Shown here: positions 51,752 to 60,541 of the stretch, piece by piece
Layout: the number at the start of each line of letters is the position of its first letter
How positions within the stretch are numbered: the first letter of the stretch is position 1
From: Bacillota bacterium
GTDB taxonomy: Bacteria > Bacillota > Clostridia > Oscillospirales > Ruminococcaceae
Direction of reading: 5' to 3'
Assembly (NCBI GenBank): GCA_023433405.1
Contig: JAEZCT010000054.1
Location: 71,090-135,089, forward strand
Length of the DNA stretch: 64,000 nt
Translations under genes and position numbers: made by a program
The notes under the pieces: model-generated
Databases searched by the model: none
The model's input: the letters and a program-made list of their open reading frames with translations, nothing else
What the model was told of the DNA's origin: nothing

Positions 51752-53005
51752 ATGTTTAAAAACCTGATGGATACGATTGGCTTTGTAGCCGAGGCGGATA
51801 AGGCCGTTGGCGACGCGATGAAGCTGGAGCTTGAGCGCCAGCAGCGCAACATAGAGCTGATAGCCTCGGAGAATATCGTTTCTCCCGCTGTGATGGCGGC
51901 AATGGGCAGTGTGCTGACCAACAAATACGCGGAGGGCTACCCTAGTAAGCGCTATTACGGCGGCTGCCAGTGCGTTGACATTGTTGAGGATATTGCCCGT
52001 GACCGCGCGAAGGAGCTATTTGGCGCGCAGCACGCCAATGTGCAGCCCCACTCGGGCGCGCAGGCAAACCTTGCGGTTTATTTTGCGCTGCTTAACGCCG
52101 GGGATACCGTGCTGGGTATGAACCTTGCCCATGGCGGACATTTAACCCACGGCTCCCCCGTTAACCTTTCGGGCAAATACTATAACTTTGTTCCCTACGG
52201 CGTGGATGACGTAACCCACCGCATTGACTACGACAAGGTGCGGGAGCTTGCGGAGGAGCATAAGCCCAAGATGATTGTGGCAGGCGCCAGCGCTTACCCC
52301 CGTGTGATTGACTTTGAGCGCCTTTCGCAGATTGCAAAAGATGTAGGCGCGTACTTTATGGTGGATATGGCGCACATTGCCGGTCTTGTGGCGGCAGGGG
52401 TTCACCCCTCTCCCGTTCCTTATGCCGATATTGTGACCACCACCACCCATAAGACCCTGCGCGGTCCACGCGGCGGCATGATTCTGTGTCGGGAAGAATT
52501 GGCAAAGGCGATTGATAAGGCAATATTCCCGGGTACTCAAGGCGGCCCCTTGATGCACGTTATCGCCGCAAAAGCCGTTTGCTTGGGCGAGGCGCTCACC
52601 GATGAATTTAAGTCCTACCAGAAAAGCGTCGCGGAGAACGCAAAAACCCTCGCCGCCGCGCTCATAGGCCGTGGGCTTGACCTCGTTTCGGGCGGCACCG
52701 ACAACCACCTGATGCTTGTTGACCTGCGCAAGGCAGGCATTACCGGCAAGGAGCTTGAGAAGCGTCTGGATGAGGTGTATATTACCGTCAACAAAAACGC
52801 CATCCCAAACGACCCGCAAAGCCCCTTCATTACCAGCGGCATCCGCATTGGCACCCCCGCCGTTACCACGCGTGGCTTTGGAGCCCCTGAAATGGAGAGG
52901 ATTGCAGAGTTTATCTGGCTGACCGCCACTGATTTTGAAGCGAAATCGGATGATATCCGCGCCGGCGTCAATGAGCTGTGCGCAAAATTCCCGCTGTACA
53001 AGTAA
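51752..53005 (+). CDS. glyA: Serine hydroxymethyltransferase
   Basis: 417 residues. RNIELIASENIVSPAVMAAM, CQCVDIVEDIARDRAKELFG, MVDMAHIAGLVAAGVHPSPV and the PLP lysine in TTTTHKTLRGPRGGMI are all present. It interconverts serine plus THF and glycine plus methylene-THF, supplying the folate used by ThyX. ATG 51752 follows AAAGGGCGGAACCGG; longer in-frame starts lie in the leader without ribosome sites. Confidence 0.97.
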   Translation: MFKNLMDTIGFVAEADKAVGDAMKLELERQQRNIELIASENIVSPAVMAAMGSVLTNKYAEGYPSKRYYGGCQCVDIVEDIARDRAKELFGAQHANVQPHSGAQANLAVYFALLNAGDTVLGMNLAHGGHLTHGSPVNLSGKYYNFVPYGVDDVTHRIDYDKVRELAEEHKPKMIVAGASAYPRVIDFERLSQIAKDVGAYFMVDMAHIAGLVAAGVHPSPVPYADIVTTTTHKTLRGPRGGMILCREELAKAIDKAIFPGTQGGPLMHVIAAKAVCLGEALTDEFKSYQKSVAENAKTLAAALIGRGLDLVSGGTDNHLMLVDLRKAGITGKELEKRLDEVYITVNKNAIPNDPQSPFITSGIRIGTPAVTTRGFGAPEMERIAEFIWLTATDFEAKSDDIRAGVNELCAKFPLYK

Positions 53006-53024
53006 CTGTGTAAATGATACCGCC

Positions 53025-53058
53025 AAAGCCCCCGCCGGAAGTCTCCGGCGGGGGCTTT
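53025..53058 (+). terminator. Terminator after glyA
   Basis: AAAGCCCCCGCCGGA pairs perfectly with TCCGGCGGGGGCTTT around AGTC (approximately). The T tract is short. Confidence 0.82.
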
Positions 53059-53167
53059 ACGGTATCCCGTATCCGGCGAAGGCGCGGAGTGCGGGCGACG
53101 GTCTATGGGTTTGGGCGCTGTTTTATATCAGCACTGATTAGTGACCAGCATTGCGGAGCGCGCGCGG

Positions 53168-53196
53168 TTGAATTATCCGAACATATGTGCTACAAT
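53168..53196 (+). promoter_or_regulatory. Promoter for rarA
   Basis: TTGAAT (53168-53173), 17-base spacer, TACAAT (53191-53196), about 100 bases before the gene. Confidence 0.6.
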
Positions 53197-53293
53197 AATG
53201 AACGGTTTCAATGCCAACAAGACCCTCAAAAGCATCGCGGCCTGAGATTGTTTTTTGCGTTGTAGCTGCAACAGATGAATGGAGGCTTTCGTC

Positions 53294-54568
53294 ATGTCGT
53301 CACCCCTCGCGGACAGAATACGCCCCGGCTCTATCGAGGATGTGGTCGGGCAGGAGCACCTGCTGGGCAAAGGGCGGGTTCTCCGTCGCGTAATTGACAC
53401 CGGGCAGATTCCTAACCTGATATTTTACGGCCCGTCCGGGGTGGGTAAAACCACCGTGGCGCGTATTCTTGCGGGTGCAGCGGGAAAACGGCTGCATAAG
53501 CTAAACGGCACCAACGCCTCGGTGTCGGATATCAAGGAGATTGTCTCGGAGCTTGATACCCTTGCCGCGACCAACGGGGTTCTTTTGTACCTTGACGAGA
53601 TTCAATACCTTAACAAGAAGCAACAGCAGTCCCTTTTGGAGTATATAGAAAACGGGCAGATTACCCTCATTGCCTCCACCACCGAGAACCCGTATTTTTA
53701 CATTTACGGCGCGATTCTCAGCCGCTGCACGGTACTGGAATTTAAGCCGGTTGCTTTTCACGACCTGCTGCGCGCCGTGAAGCGGGCGTTTGCGCTAATG
53801 AGTGAGGAGCGAGGCGAGCGGTACGCACTGGAGGACGGGGTAGCCGAAGAGATAGCCGCAACCTGCGGGGGTGATGTGCGAAAGGCCATCAACGCCGTCG
53901 AGCTGCTTGCCCTTTCCGCCCTGTATGATGGTGACACGCGAGTAGTGACACTTGCCTCCGTGGGTGAGGTCACCAATAAAAGCGCGTCCCGCTACGACCG
54001 GGACGGGGACGCCCATTACGACATTCTTTCGGCGTTTCAAAAGTCCATCCGGGGCTCGGATGAAAACGCCGCTCTGCATTATCTGGCGCGGCTGCTGGAG
54101 GCGGGCGACATCATCTCTCCCTGCCGCCGACTGCTGGTTACCGCCTGTGAGGATATCGGCCTCGCATACCCGCAGGCCATAACCATTGTAAAGGCCTGCG
54201 TGGACAGCGCCCACCAGCTGGGCCTGCCGGAGGCGCGCATCCCTCTCGCACAGGCGGTTATTTTGCTTTGCACCGCACCAAAATCCAACACCGCCATCAG
54301 CGCCATCGATGCAGCCTCGCAGGATGTGCAGGGCAAGTCCATCGACGACATTCCCGCGCACCTGAAGGACGCTCATTACGGCGGTGCCGCTAAGCTGGGA
54401 CGCGGTCTTACCTATATCTATCCCCACGGCTATAAAAACGACTATACCGCCCAGCAATACCTGCCCGACAATATCAAGAACGCAAGGTACTATAACTTTG
54501 GAGATAACAAAACCGAACAGGCTGCAAGGGCTTATCGCGAAAAGATTATCGCGGAGGATAAGGGTTAA
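53294..54568 (+). CDS. rarA: Replication-associated recombination protein RarA (MgsA)
   Basis: 424 residues. PLADRIRPGSIEDVVGQEHL, Walker A YGPSGVGKTTVARILAG, Walker B LLYLDEIQYLNKKQQQ, sensor LIASTTENPYFYIYGAILSR and the tetramerisation end KYPHGY-like segment (YIYPHGYKNDYTAQQYLP) define RarA. It acts at stalled forks. ATG 53294 is about eight bases after GGAGG (53281-53285); the ATG at 53279 overlaps that site. Confidence 0.95.
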   Translation: MSSPLADRIRPGSIEDVVGQEHLLGKGRVLRRVIDTGQIPNLIFYGPSGVGKTTVARILAGAAGKRLHKLNGTNASVSDIKEIVSELDTLAATNGVLLYLDEIQYLNKKQQQSLLEYIENGQITLIASTTENPYFYIYGAILSRCTVLEFKPVAFHDLLRAVKRAFALMSEERGERYALEDGVAEEIAATCGGDVRKAINAVELLALSALYDGDTRVVTLASVGEVTNKSASRYDRDGDAHYDILSAFQKSIRGSDENAALHYLARLLEAGDIISPCRRLLVTACEDIGLAYPQAITIVKACVDSAHQLGLPEARIPLAQAVILLCTAPKSNTAISAIDAASQDVQGKSIDDIPAHLKDAHYGGAAKLGRGLTYIYPHGYKNDYTAQQYLPDNIKNARYYNFGDNKTEQAARAYREKIIAEDKG

Positions 54569-54601
54569 GGCGCGACCTTATTTGCGGACCGACAAAAGTG
54601 C

Positions 54602-55693
54602 CTACCCGGTAACGGCATACAGGTTGATATCCCACGCCGGAACATAGGGGTGACGACGAAGGTACAGCTTATACGCGGGATTCAGACGCTTAACTAACAG
54701 AGGCAGGTCGAACAAATCCTCATTGCGGTGGTAGGCGGATACGATCAGTCGGGGGGCGAACTGCCGGATGGTTTTAGCACAGCCCAGCAGTGCGTTATGC
54801 TCGGCACCCTCCACATCCAGCTTAATCAGCGTCGCGGGGCATCCTGCCAGCATGTTATCCACCGAATCGGCGGCTAGCTCTTTCGTTTTTGCTTCCCCCT
54901 TCTTTGCAAGCGCGGAGTTTCGACCGGCGCGCGCCGCAAAGGTAAGGGTAGCCTTTGCGCTGTGGGCAAGCAGGTTATGCGCCTGCACCCGCGGGAGCAT
55001 GTGGGGCTGAAGGCTTGCGGATAGCTTGTCCCGGAGCTTTTTTAGGTTTTTTGCGTCCGGCTCAAACGCCGTAATCTGCTCAAACGCCCCGCCGGTATAT
55101 CGCAGTAACTCCCGTATGGTGTCGCCGTCGTACGCGCCCAGGTCCACATAACGCTCCCGGGCGTGGGGGCGGATTATTTGCAAAAGCGCATCCTCCTTGG
55201 GCGACTGGGTGGAGCGGAGGTACTGAAGCCTTCCGCTGACCTTAAAACGCACAAGATCCAAAAACACCTGCCGTGAGAGGTCATCCTCCCAAAGGTGGTA
55301 CGCGGTTTCAAGGTCTAGCGCATTATTTCGTACATACTCCTCGTCAAACAGCCCGCCGCCCGCTACGGGAACATCCGGCGCGTACAGCTCATAGCGGCTA
55401 TCCAGCTCATTGAGCCTGCTGAGCATCCCTTCATCATGCACCGCAAACGCCACGACAATGACAATATCGCCATATTCGGCGGTGACCTCATCCAGGCGCT
55501 TGACACGGTAGCCCATAAAGCTGTGCCCCCGAACATATTCGTCACTTGCAAAGATGCTATCCACCCGTATGCCCTTCTCGTCGCATACGCGCAAGATCTT
55601 CTCAGCGCCATCGCCCATCCCATATACCGCGATCGGCTTTTGTGTTTGGGCGAGAGATTGCCATACGCTTGTTTGGCCCGCAATAAAATCCAT
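54602..55693 (-). CDS. FkbM family methyltransferase with N-terminal Rossmann-like domain
   Basis: 363 residues. An N-terminal domain (KPIAVYGMGDGAEKILRVCD then KGIRVDSIFASDEYVRG) resembles sugar-nucleotide-sensing Rossmann folds found in glycan enzymes; the FkbM domain has ERYVDLGAYDGDTIRELL for SAM binding and LIKLDVEGAEHNALLGCAK. FkbM enzymes O-methylate sugars or small molecules. It stands alone, convergent with rarA with only 33 bases between; a role in glycan decoration is a guess. Confidence 0.87.
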   Translation of the reverse strand: MDFIAGQTSVWQSLAQTQKPIAVYGMGDGAEKILRVCDEKGIRVDSIFASDEYVRGHSFMGYRVKRLDEVTAEYGDIVIVVAFAVHDEGMLSRLNELDSRYELYAPDVPVAGGGLFDEEYVRNNALDLETAYHLWEDDLSRQVFLDLVRFKVSGRLQYLRSTQSPKEDALLQIIRPHARERYVDLGAYDGDTIRELLRYTGGAFEQITAFEPDAKNLKKLRDKLSASLQPHMLPRVQAHNLLAHSAKATLTFAARAGRNSALAKKGEAKTKELAADSVDNMLAGCPATLIKLDVEGAEHNALLGCAKTIRQFAPRLIVSAYHRNEDLFDLPLLVKRLNPAYKLYLRRHPYVPAWDINLYAVTG

Positions 55694-55723
55694 GGATCTT
55701 TGTCCCCTTATGCGTGTTTTTTA

Positions 55724-55823
55724 TACTAATATCCGATTTAAAAGAGTATAAAAATCAAGTGAAAAGCTTTAATTTATGGGTTTTCACGCGGATTTTTATC
55801 GACTCTTTTTGAGGAGATTAGTA
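55724..55823 (+). repeat. MITE-like element (100 bp), near-identical to the type copy
   Basis: It runs from TACTAATATCCG to GAGGAGATTAGTA with TTA on both sides (55721-55723 and 55824-55826). It differs by one base from 10898-10997, 45 kb away. The right TTA is the stop codon (TAA) of the minus-strand HAAS gene. Confidence 0.95.
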
Positions 55824-56858
55824 TTACGATGGAACCCCCGCGCTAAGCTGTGTTTTTACCGTACGCACAATCAGCGTTACCGTATCCACCATAAAGCCCA
55901 GTACAACCGCCGCAAGGAAAATCCTACTAAATCCACCCCAAAACATTTTGCTCATAAATTCTGGAGTCTCCACCCCGCTGCCCGATAGCTGGGATGTAAA
56001 ATTCGCGTTCCAGATGGTGCCGTCCCCAAAAATAGCAAATGTAATGGCAAGTGTCGCGACGTTGATTAGCGCGGTAACCGCTGCCATCCACGGAGAGTAA
56101 CGCCCTGCAATCAGCTTGACGGCGTCGCGTGATATCCCCAGCGCAATGCACAGGTTTATCCATACCATCGCGCTTTGCAACCGGACTAGGTCAAATACCG
56201 GCACAATTATATATCCCTCACGAAAGGCGTAAAGCCCAAACACCTGAGGTGCCGCGTTGAGCAGCACGAGAAGAATGGCACCGAACACCAATCCGGCGAT
56301 GGCATCACCCTTGGATAATCCCTTGGTGGCCTGCGGAAGCTCGGGCAGCATGCTTGGTTCCCATACTCCGCTTAGCTTAATCCCCTTTTTCTCCCGCACA
56401 AAGCGTTCGGCCAGCGCAAAGCCTATGGTAACCATGGCAAATGCCTGCATGAGCGCGGAATACAGCCCTGTCACATAGCCGAGGATAGACTTCAGCGGGT
56501 TTCCCTCCTCCGCCGTTAAAACCTGTATCGCATAGGCAATGGAAAGCCCGAATGCCACGCACCCCAAAACAAGAGGCAGTACAAACCGAAAGGTGCCGTA
56601 GTATTCCGGGCCGATTAAGTACCTTTGCTGGCCGTTATACTTTGCCGCGAGTGTCTCGGGAGCGCCAAGCTCTGTGAGCACCTGGTCAATATCCTTCGCA
56701 GAAGGCTCATTATCTCCGCAGCGGGCTAGCAGCATATCATCAATAAGCCCCCGTAGCTCACGTTCTATATCCCCGCGCTGAGAACCGGCAAGCCGCTTGG
56801 AAACCGCGTAAACATAGCGGTTTATAATGCCCTCAGCGTACTCCTTATCTGATGCCAT
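55824..56858 (-). CDS. HAAS/permease-prefix domain membrane protein
   Basis: 344 residues. A soluble N-terminal domain of about 75 residues (INRYVYAVSKRLAGSQRGDI and IDQVLTELGAPETLAAKYNG) is a HAAS signalling domain; about seven membrane helices follow. HAAS proteins are typically encoded next to a PadR regulator, as here, with a 14-base overlap. Function is unknown, possibly envelope stress or transport. ATG 56858 follows AAGGAGAGG. Its stop codon is the target duplication of the adjoining repeat. Confidence 0.88.
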   Translation of the reverse strand: MASDKEYAEGIINRYVYAVSKRLAGSQRGDIERELRGLIDDMLLARCGDNEPSAKDIDQVLTELGAPETLAAKYNGQQRYLIGPEYYGTFRFVLPLVLGCVAFGLSIAYAIQVLTAEEGNPLKSILGYVTGLYSALMQAFAMVTIGFALAERFVREKKGIKLSGVWEPSMLPELPQATKGLSKGDAIAGLVFGAILLVLLNAAPQVFGLYAFREGYIIVPVFDLVRLQSAMVWINLCIALGISRDAVKLIAGRYSPWMAAVTALINVATLAITFAIFGDGTIWNANFTSQLSGSGVETPEFMSKMFWGGFSRIFLAAVVLGFMVDTVTLIVRTVKTQLSAGVPS

Positions 56859-57201
56859 TGTCGTCCTCTCCTTCACTTAGTAATCGCCTCATTCCGTCGT
56901 TTAGCTCCGACCAGCTTTCCTTAAGCCGCCCGTATACCCGGCTTCCCATCGGGCTTCGCGTGTAGTACTTTCGGGGCTTTGCGCCGCCTGTTTCCCATTC
57001 GCTGGTCAAAAGACCCTGCCCCTCCAGCCGCCGCAAAAGCGGGTACAGCGTGCCGGCATCCACCGTCATGCCCTTTTCGCTGAGCAAATGCACCAGCACA
57101 TAGCCGTACTTTGGCGTGGCAAGCTGACTGAGCACCCCCATAACCAGCGACCCCCGGCGAAGCTCCAGCAGCAAAGAATCGAAAATTTCCTGTTCTGTCA
57201 T
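56845..57201 (-). CDS. PadR family transcriptional regulator
   Basis: 118 residues. The winged helix reads LRRGSLVMGVLSQLATPKYG, YVLVHLLSEKGMTVDAGTLY and PLLRRLEGQGLLTSEWE, then the basic wing GAKPRKYYTRS. PadR repressors bind inverted repeats near ATAGTGT-type sites; one lies in its own promoter. ATG 57201 follows GGAGGTGG. It is cotranscribed with the HAAS gene, so repression is probably autoregulatory and covers both. Confidence 0.92.
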   Translation of the reverse strand: MTEQEIFDSLLLELRRGSLVMGVLSQLATPKYGYVLVHLLSEKGMTVDAGTLYPLLRRLEGQGLLTSEWETGGAKPRKYYTRSPMGSRVYGRLKESWSELNDGMRRLLSEGEDDNGIR

Positions 57202-57219
57202 TTGACCACCTCCATTTTT

Positions 57220-57249
57220 ATTATAGTGTGTGATATACACTATTGTCAA
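57220..57249 (-). promoter_or_regulatory. Consensus promoter with PadR operator in its spacer
   Basis: On the minus strand TTGACA (plus 57244-57249), 18 bases, TATAAT (plus 57220-57225): both boxes perfect. The palindrome ATAGTGT-N7-ACACTAT (57223-57243) fills the spacer and overlaps the -10, so a bound PadR dimer would block RNA polymerase. Confidence 0.85.
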
Positions 57250-57311
57250 TATATTATTATAATAAAATTTATAATAATGTTTTTGTTGTCGTTAAAAAAT
57301 AGTTTACCCCC

Positions 57312-57342
57312 CTTGCGCTTGCTACCAAAAACGTTATATTAT
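57312..57342 (+). promoter_or_regulatory. Possible promoter for the phosphorylase gene
   Basis: TTGCGC (57313-57318) with TATATT (57335-57340, 16-base spacer) or TATTAT (57337-57342, 18). Moderate match only. Confidence 0.35.
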
Positions 57343-57408
57343 AGGTTTAAGCGGCTCTCGAATATTGGCATATATTATTTCTATATGGAAGTGAGGACAC
57401 AATCGGCT

Positions 57409-60369
57409 ATGGTAACATCCGGTATCAAGGCACGAGGACAAAAAATAACCCCCGCTGCGGCTCTTGGCGCGCAGATGGGCAAGACGCTTACCCCATACGC
57501 TTCCTGCGTCTTTGCGCGCGGCGACCGCTTTGATGTCGCGGCAGGCGTGGACGGCATCCCCTTTTACACGCCTGTGATCGGCTCTCTCATCTCAAACGGA
57601 CTCTTGAGACCTTTGTATGAACGCGCGTTCACAGAGGGACTGTCGGTGCTGGCGGAATTTGACGCGGGCACAGGGAACGCGGCGCTGTTCACCGGTAAGG
57701 ACGGCTCCCGCACCCCGCTTGCCCTGTCTGGGGATGAACAAGCGGAGCTTTGCAGGATGATTTCGGATTCTTTGAGCTGGGGCGGCAGCCTGGATGAGGA
57801 GGGCCGCCATATCTGCGACCTGAAATCCCCCTCCCCCGGCCCAAACTATTACACCAACATGCTCATCGGCAATCGCATTGGCTGTGAGCGTCCCCTGCAA
57901 AGCACCCCAAAATCAGTGGTGGACCGCCTCGGGCAGGGCAGCTTTCGCTCCCACGCGGACACTCAGGTGCTTGCCACCCGCTGGGATTACCGCCCCGAGC
58001 AGAACGGCAACCCCGTTAACCGCCAGTTTTATCTGGTGGAAAACGGCAGCGTAATCTTTTTCTCGGGTACGCCGGAGGGGGCGAACATCAGGTCCGCACG
58101 CTGCATCCATGCGCCCAATCACAGCATTATTGAGTACGAGACCCTTTGTGGTCTGTTTATCCGCCGCACCATCTTCATTCTGCCCCAGTACGAGGGGCTT
58201 CCTCTTGCGACGGAGGCCCATCAGGTGGAGGTGGTAAATCGCGGTGCGAATGCCCGCAGCCTGCGCGTTGTAGCTATGGGCATGTTCGGCACCCCCGCTA
58301 CTCATGCGCTGGTAACCGATGTAATCTACTCCACCGTCATCTGCCAGTCACACGTCATGTATGACGAGGAGGGCAACATCGCCGCGGTGAGCTACGACTA
58401 CAATCCCCCCTGGGAGAAGGGTAATGTTCGTTTTCATTCCACCGTGGTGCGGGAGGGTGGCAAGACCCGGTATCCCGACAGCTTTTGCTTTAAATACGAT
58501 GAGCTGATTGGCTCGGGTACCCTGCGCGAGCCGCAGTATGCCGCCACGCTGCCCAACCGCCATACCCGCAAGGGGCCGGGATTTTTTGCGGTAAGCACCC
58601 CCTTTACCCTGCCCGCGGGCGGCTGCGCAAGCATTGAGAACTTTACGGGGCTTGTTTCGGATGTGGTGGAAGAGGAGTATGACGAAACCCTTACCACCCG
58701 CAGGCAGGTCGCCGCCCTGCTTGCGCGCTACCAGGAAAAGGACGCGCTAAAGGCCTCGCTGGATGAGATTACCTCGTTTACCCGGGACTATGCGTCCTAC
58801 CTTACCCTGAAAAGCGGCGAGCGGGATCTTGACAGCTACTGCAACCGTAACCTGCCTTTTCAGGTGTATTACCAGACCTTTGTGTCCCGTTCCTTTGACC
58901 AGACACAAAAGGGCTTTCGTGAAATCGGATTTCGGGAGATACAGGACATCTTCGCCTCCATGTATTACTTTGTGGGCATGGGACGGGGCGACTATGTGCG
59001 GGAGCTTTTGCGCGAGTGGGCCTCTAACGTCTTTGGCATGGGCTATGCAAACCACAACTTTTATTGGAAGGGCAAGGAACCGGGCATTTATTCCGACGAC
59101 AGCCTGTGGCTGTTTCAGGCCGTCGGGCGCTATGTGGACCTGACCGGCGACGTTGCCTTTTTGGATGAGGAGCTGCCCATGGCGGATGGCGGCAAGCGCC
59201 GGCTGTGGGAAACCCTCGGCGCTATCATTACATACTCCGCGAAAATATCGGTTGGCAGACACGGGTTCCCCCTCCTTGACGCGGCGGATTGGAACGACTG
59301 CCTGCACCTTGACCCCGATTGCCTGAACGGACCGCAAAAGGAGGAAGCCTACGCTAAGCAGCTGAAGAAATCAGGCGGACAGTACGGCGACCCCTTTGAC
59401 AGCAACCTCTCTGAGAGTATTATGAACGCATTTTTGCTCAAGGTAGCCATTGACATTGCTGCGCGGTTTGCAACACAAAGAGCCGATAAAAACGAAAGCA
59501 AAAAGTATTTGGCACTGGGCGAGGACCTTTCGGCGCGCTTGCAGCGCGACACCTGGAAGGGCGACTTTTTTGCGCGCGTAACCTTTAATCGCGGCGAGCT
59601 CTCCTATCTAGGGGCAAAGGGCGACGGGCTTGCCATTGAGGAGGGCGCGGAGGGTACTTACTTCCTCAACTCCTTTACCTGGTCGGTACTAGCAAACGTC
59701 GCGTCCGACACACAGATTGCAACCATGCTGGATACCATTGATCGGCATCTGCGCACCCCATACGGCTTTCGGCTTTGCACCGGCGTAGATTACCCGCGCA
59801 TCGCGCCCCGCGTTGCGGTGGCCCTTTATTTCCCCGGCGACCGGGAGAATGGCGGCGTATTCAAGCACGCAAATACCATGGCGGCGGCAGCCATGCTAAA
59901 GGCCGCCAACACCGTGACCGACACCGCCCTTGCAAAGCGGCTGACAGACACGGCGTACTGGATTATGGATGTGATCTACCCATTTAAAACGCTGCAATCA
60001 CCCTTTGTCACCTGCGGCAACCCTCGCTTCTGCACCCAGTATAACAACTATGAATCGGGAGAGAACGTTGGGCCGACGCTGAGCGGCACCTCCACCTGGC
60101 TGCTGTTATCCCTGATGAGCGCGCTGGGTGTGGAATACCGCGCCGACGGCTTGGTTTTGCGCCCCCTGCTGCGCAGCGGGCAAACCACGCTTTCCTACTC
60201 ACTAAAAACGGGAGACACCCTTTACGAGGTGAGCGTGACCAAGAAGGAACAGGATTTTGCCCGCCTTGAAAAGGCAAGCTCTATAATCTTAGACGGCACA
60301 CCGCTGCCAGATGGCGTTATCCCCCTACTGCGCGACGGCAAGCGCCACAGTGTAGAGATTTCGTTGTAA
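57409..60369 (+). CDS. GH94-like glycoside phosphorylase (cellobiose-phosphorylase superfamily)
   Basis: About 986 residues. The C-terminal (alpha/alpha)6 barrel has FREIGFREIQDIFASMYYFV, NHNFYWKGKEPGIYSDDSLW and LLDAADWNDCLHLDPDCLNG with the D-W-N-D of the catalytic aspartate; an N-terminal beta-sandwich precedes it. Such enzymes cleave beta-linked disaccharides or glucans with phosphate. It is longer than cellobiose phosphorylase (about 800), so a GH149/GH161-type beta-glucan phosphorylase is also possible. ATG 57409 follows GTGAGG; ATG 57385 is an alternative. Its stop (TAA 60367-60369) is the left flank of a repeat. Confidence 0.82.
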   Translation: MVTSGIKARGQKITPAAALGAQMGKTLTPYASCVFARGDRFDVAAGVDGIPFYTPVIGSLISNGLLRPLYERAFTEGLSVLAEFDAGTGNAALFTGKDGSRTPLALSGDEQAELCRMISDSLSWGGSLDEEGRHICDLKSPSPGPNYYTNMLIGNRIGCERPLQSTPKSVVDRLGQGSFRSHADTQVLATRWDYRPEQNGNPVNRQFYLVENGSVIFFSGTPEGANIRSARCIHAPNHSIIEYETLCGLFIRRTIFILPQYEGLPLATEAHQVEVVNRGANARSLRVVAMGMFGTPATHALVTDVIYSTVICQSHVMYDEEGNIAAVSYDYNPPWEKGNVRFHSTVVREGGKTRYPDSFCFKYDELIGSGTLREPQYAATLPNRHTRKGPGFFAVSTPFTLPAGGCASIENFTGLVSDVVEEEYDETLTTRRQVAALLARYQEKDALKASLDEITSFTRDYASYLTLKSGERDLDSYCNRNLPFQVYYQTFVSRSFDQTQKGFREIGFREIQDIFASMYYFVGMGRGDYVRELLREWASNVFGMGYANHNFYWKGKEPGIYSDDSLWLFQAVGRYVDLTGDVAFLDEELPMADGGKRRLWETLGAIITYSAKISVGRHGFPLLDAADWNDCLHLDPDCLNGPQKEEAYAKQLKKSGGQYGDPFDSNLSESIMNAFLLKVAIDIAARFATQRADKNESKKYLALGEDLSARLQRDTWKGDFFARVTFNRGELSYLGAKGDGLAIEEGAEGTYFLNSFTWSVLANVASDTQIATMLDTIDRHLRTPYGFRLCTGVDYPRIAPRVAVALYFPGDRENGGVFKHANTMAAAAMLKAANTVTDTALAKRLTDTAYWIMDVIYPFKTLQSPFVTCGNPRFCTQYNNYESGENVGPTLSGTSTWLLLSLMSALGVEYRADGLVLRPLLRSGQTTLSYSLKTGDTLYEVSVTKKEQDFARLEKASSIILDGTPLPDGVIPLLRDGKRHSVEISL

Positions 60370-60460
60370 TACTAATAACCGATTAAAGAGTATAATAATC
60401 AGGTGCAAGGCTTTAATTTAGGGGTTTTTACAGCGAAATTACATTAATATTTATTCTCAT
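60370..60460 (+). repeat. MITE-like element, right end eroded
   Basis: TACTAATAACCGATTAAAGAGTATAATAATCAGG and GGCTTTAATTTAGGGGTTTT match the family in plus orientation; the right end is degraded. Its left flank TAA (60367-60369) is the stop codon of the phosphorylase. Confidence 0.7.
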
Positions 60461-60490
60461 AGCAATGTTTGAATGCTCCTACACAAAGCA

Positions 60491-60541
60491 GCAGCCCGGC
60501 GCGTCCCCTTCCTGTGAAGGGGACGCGCCGGGCTGCTTTTT
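60491..60541 (+). terminator. Very strong GC-rich terminator
   Basis: GCAGCCCGGCGCGTCCCCTT plus C pairs perfectly with its 21-base complement around CTGT, followed by TTTTT. It follows the phosphorylase and its repeat. Confidence 0.88.

Noticed and set aside
949..60460. Repeats as a CRISPR array or as REP/BIME sequences
   Set aside because: They are scattered singly with no spacers, are about 100 bp with long terminal arms, and show target duplications, unlike CRISPR or REP units.
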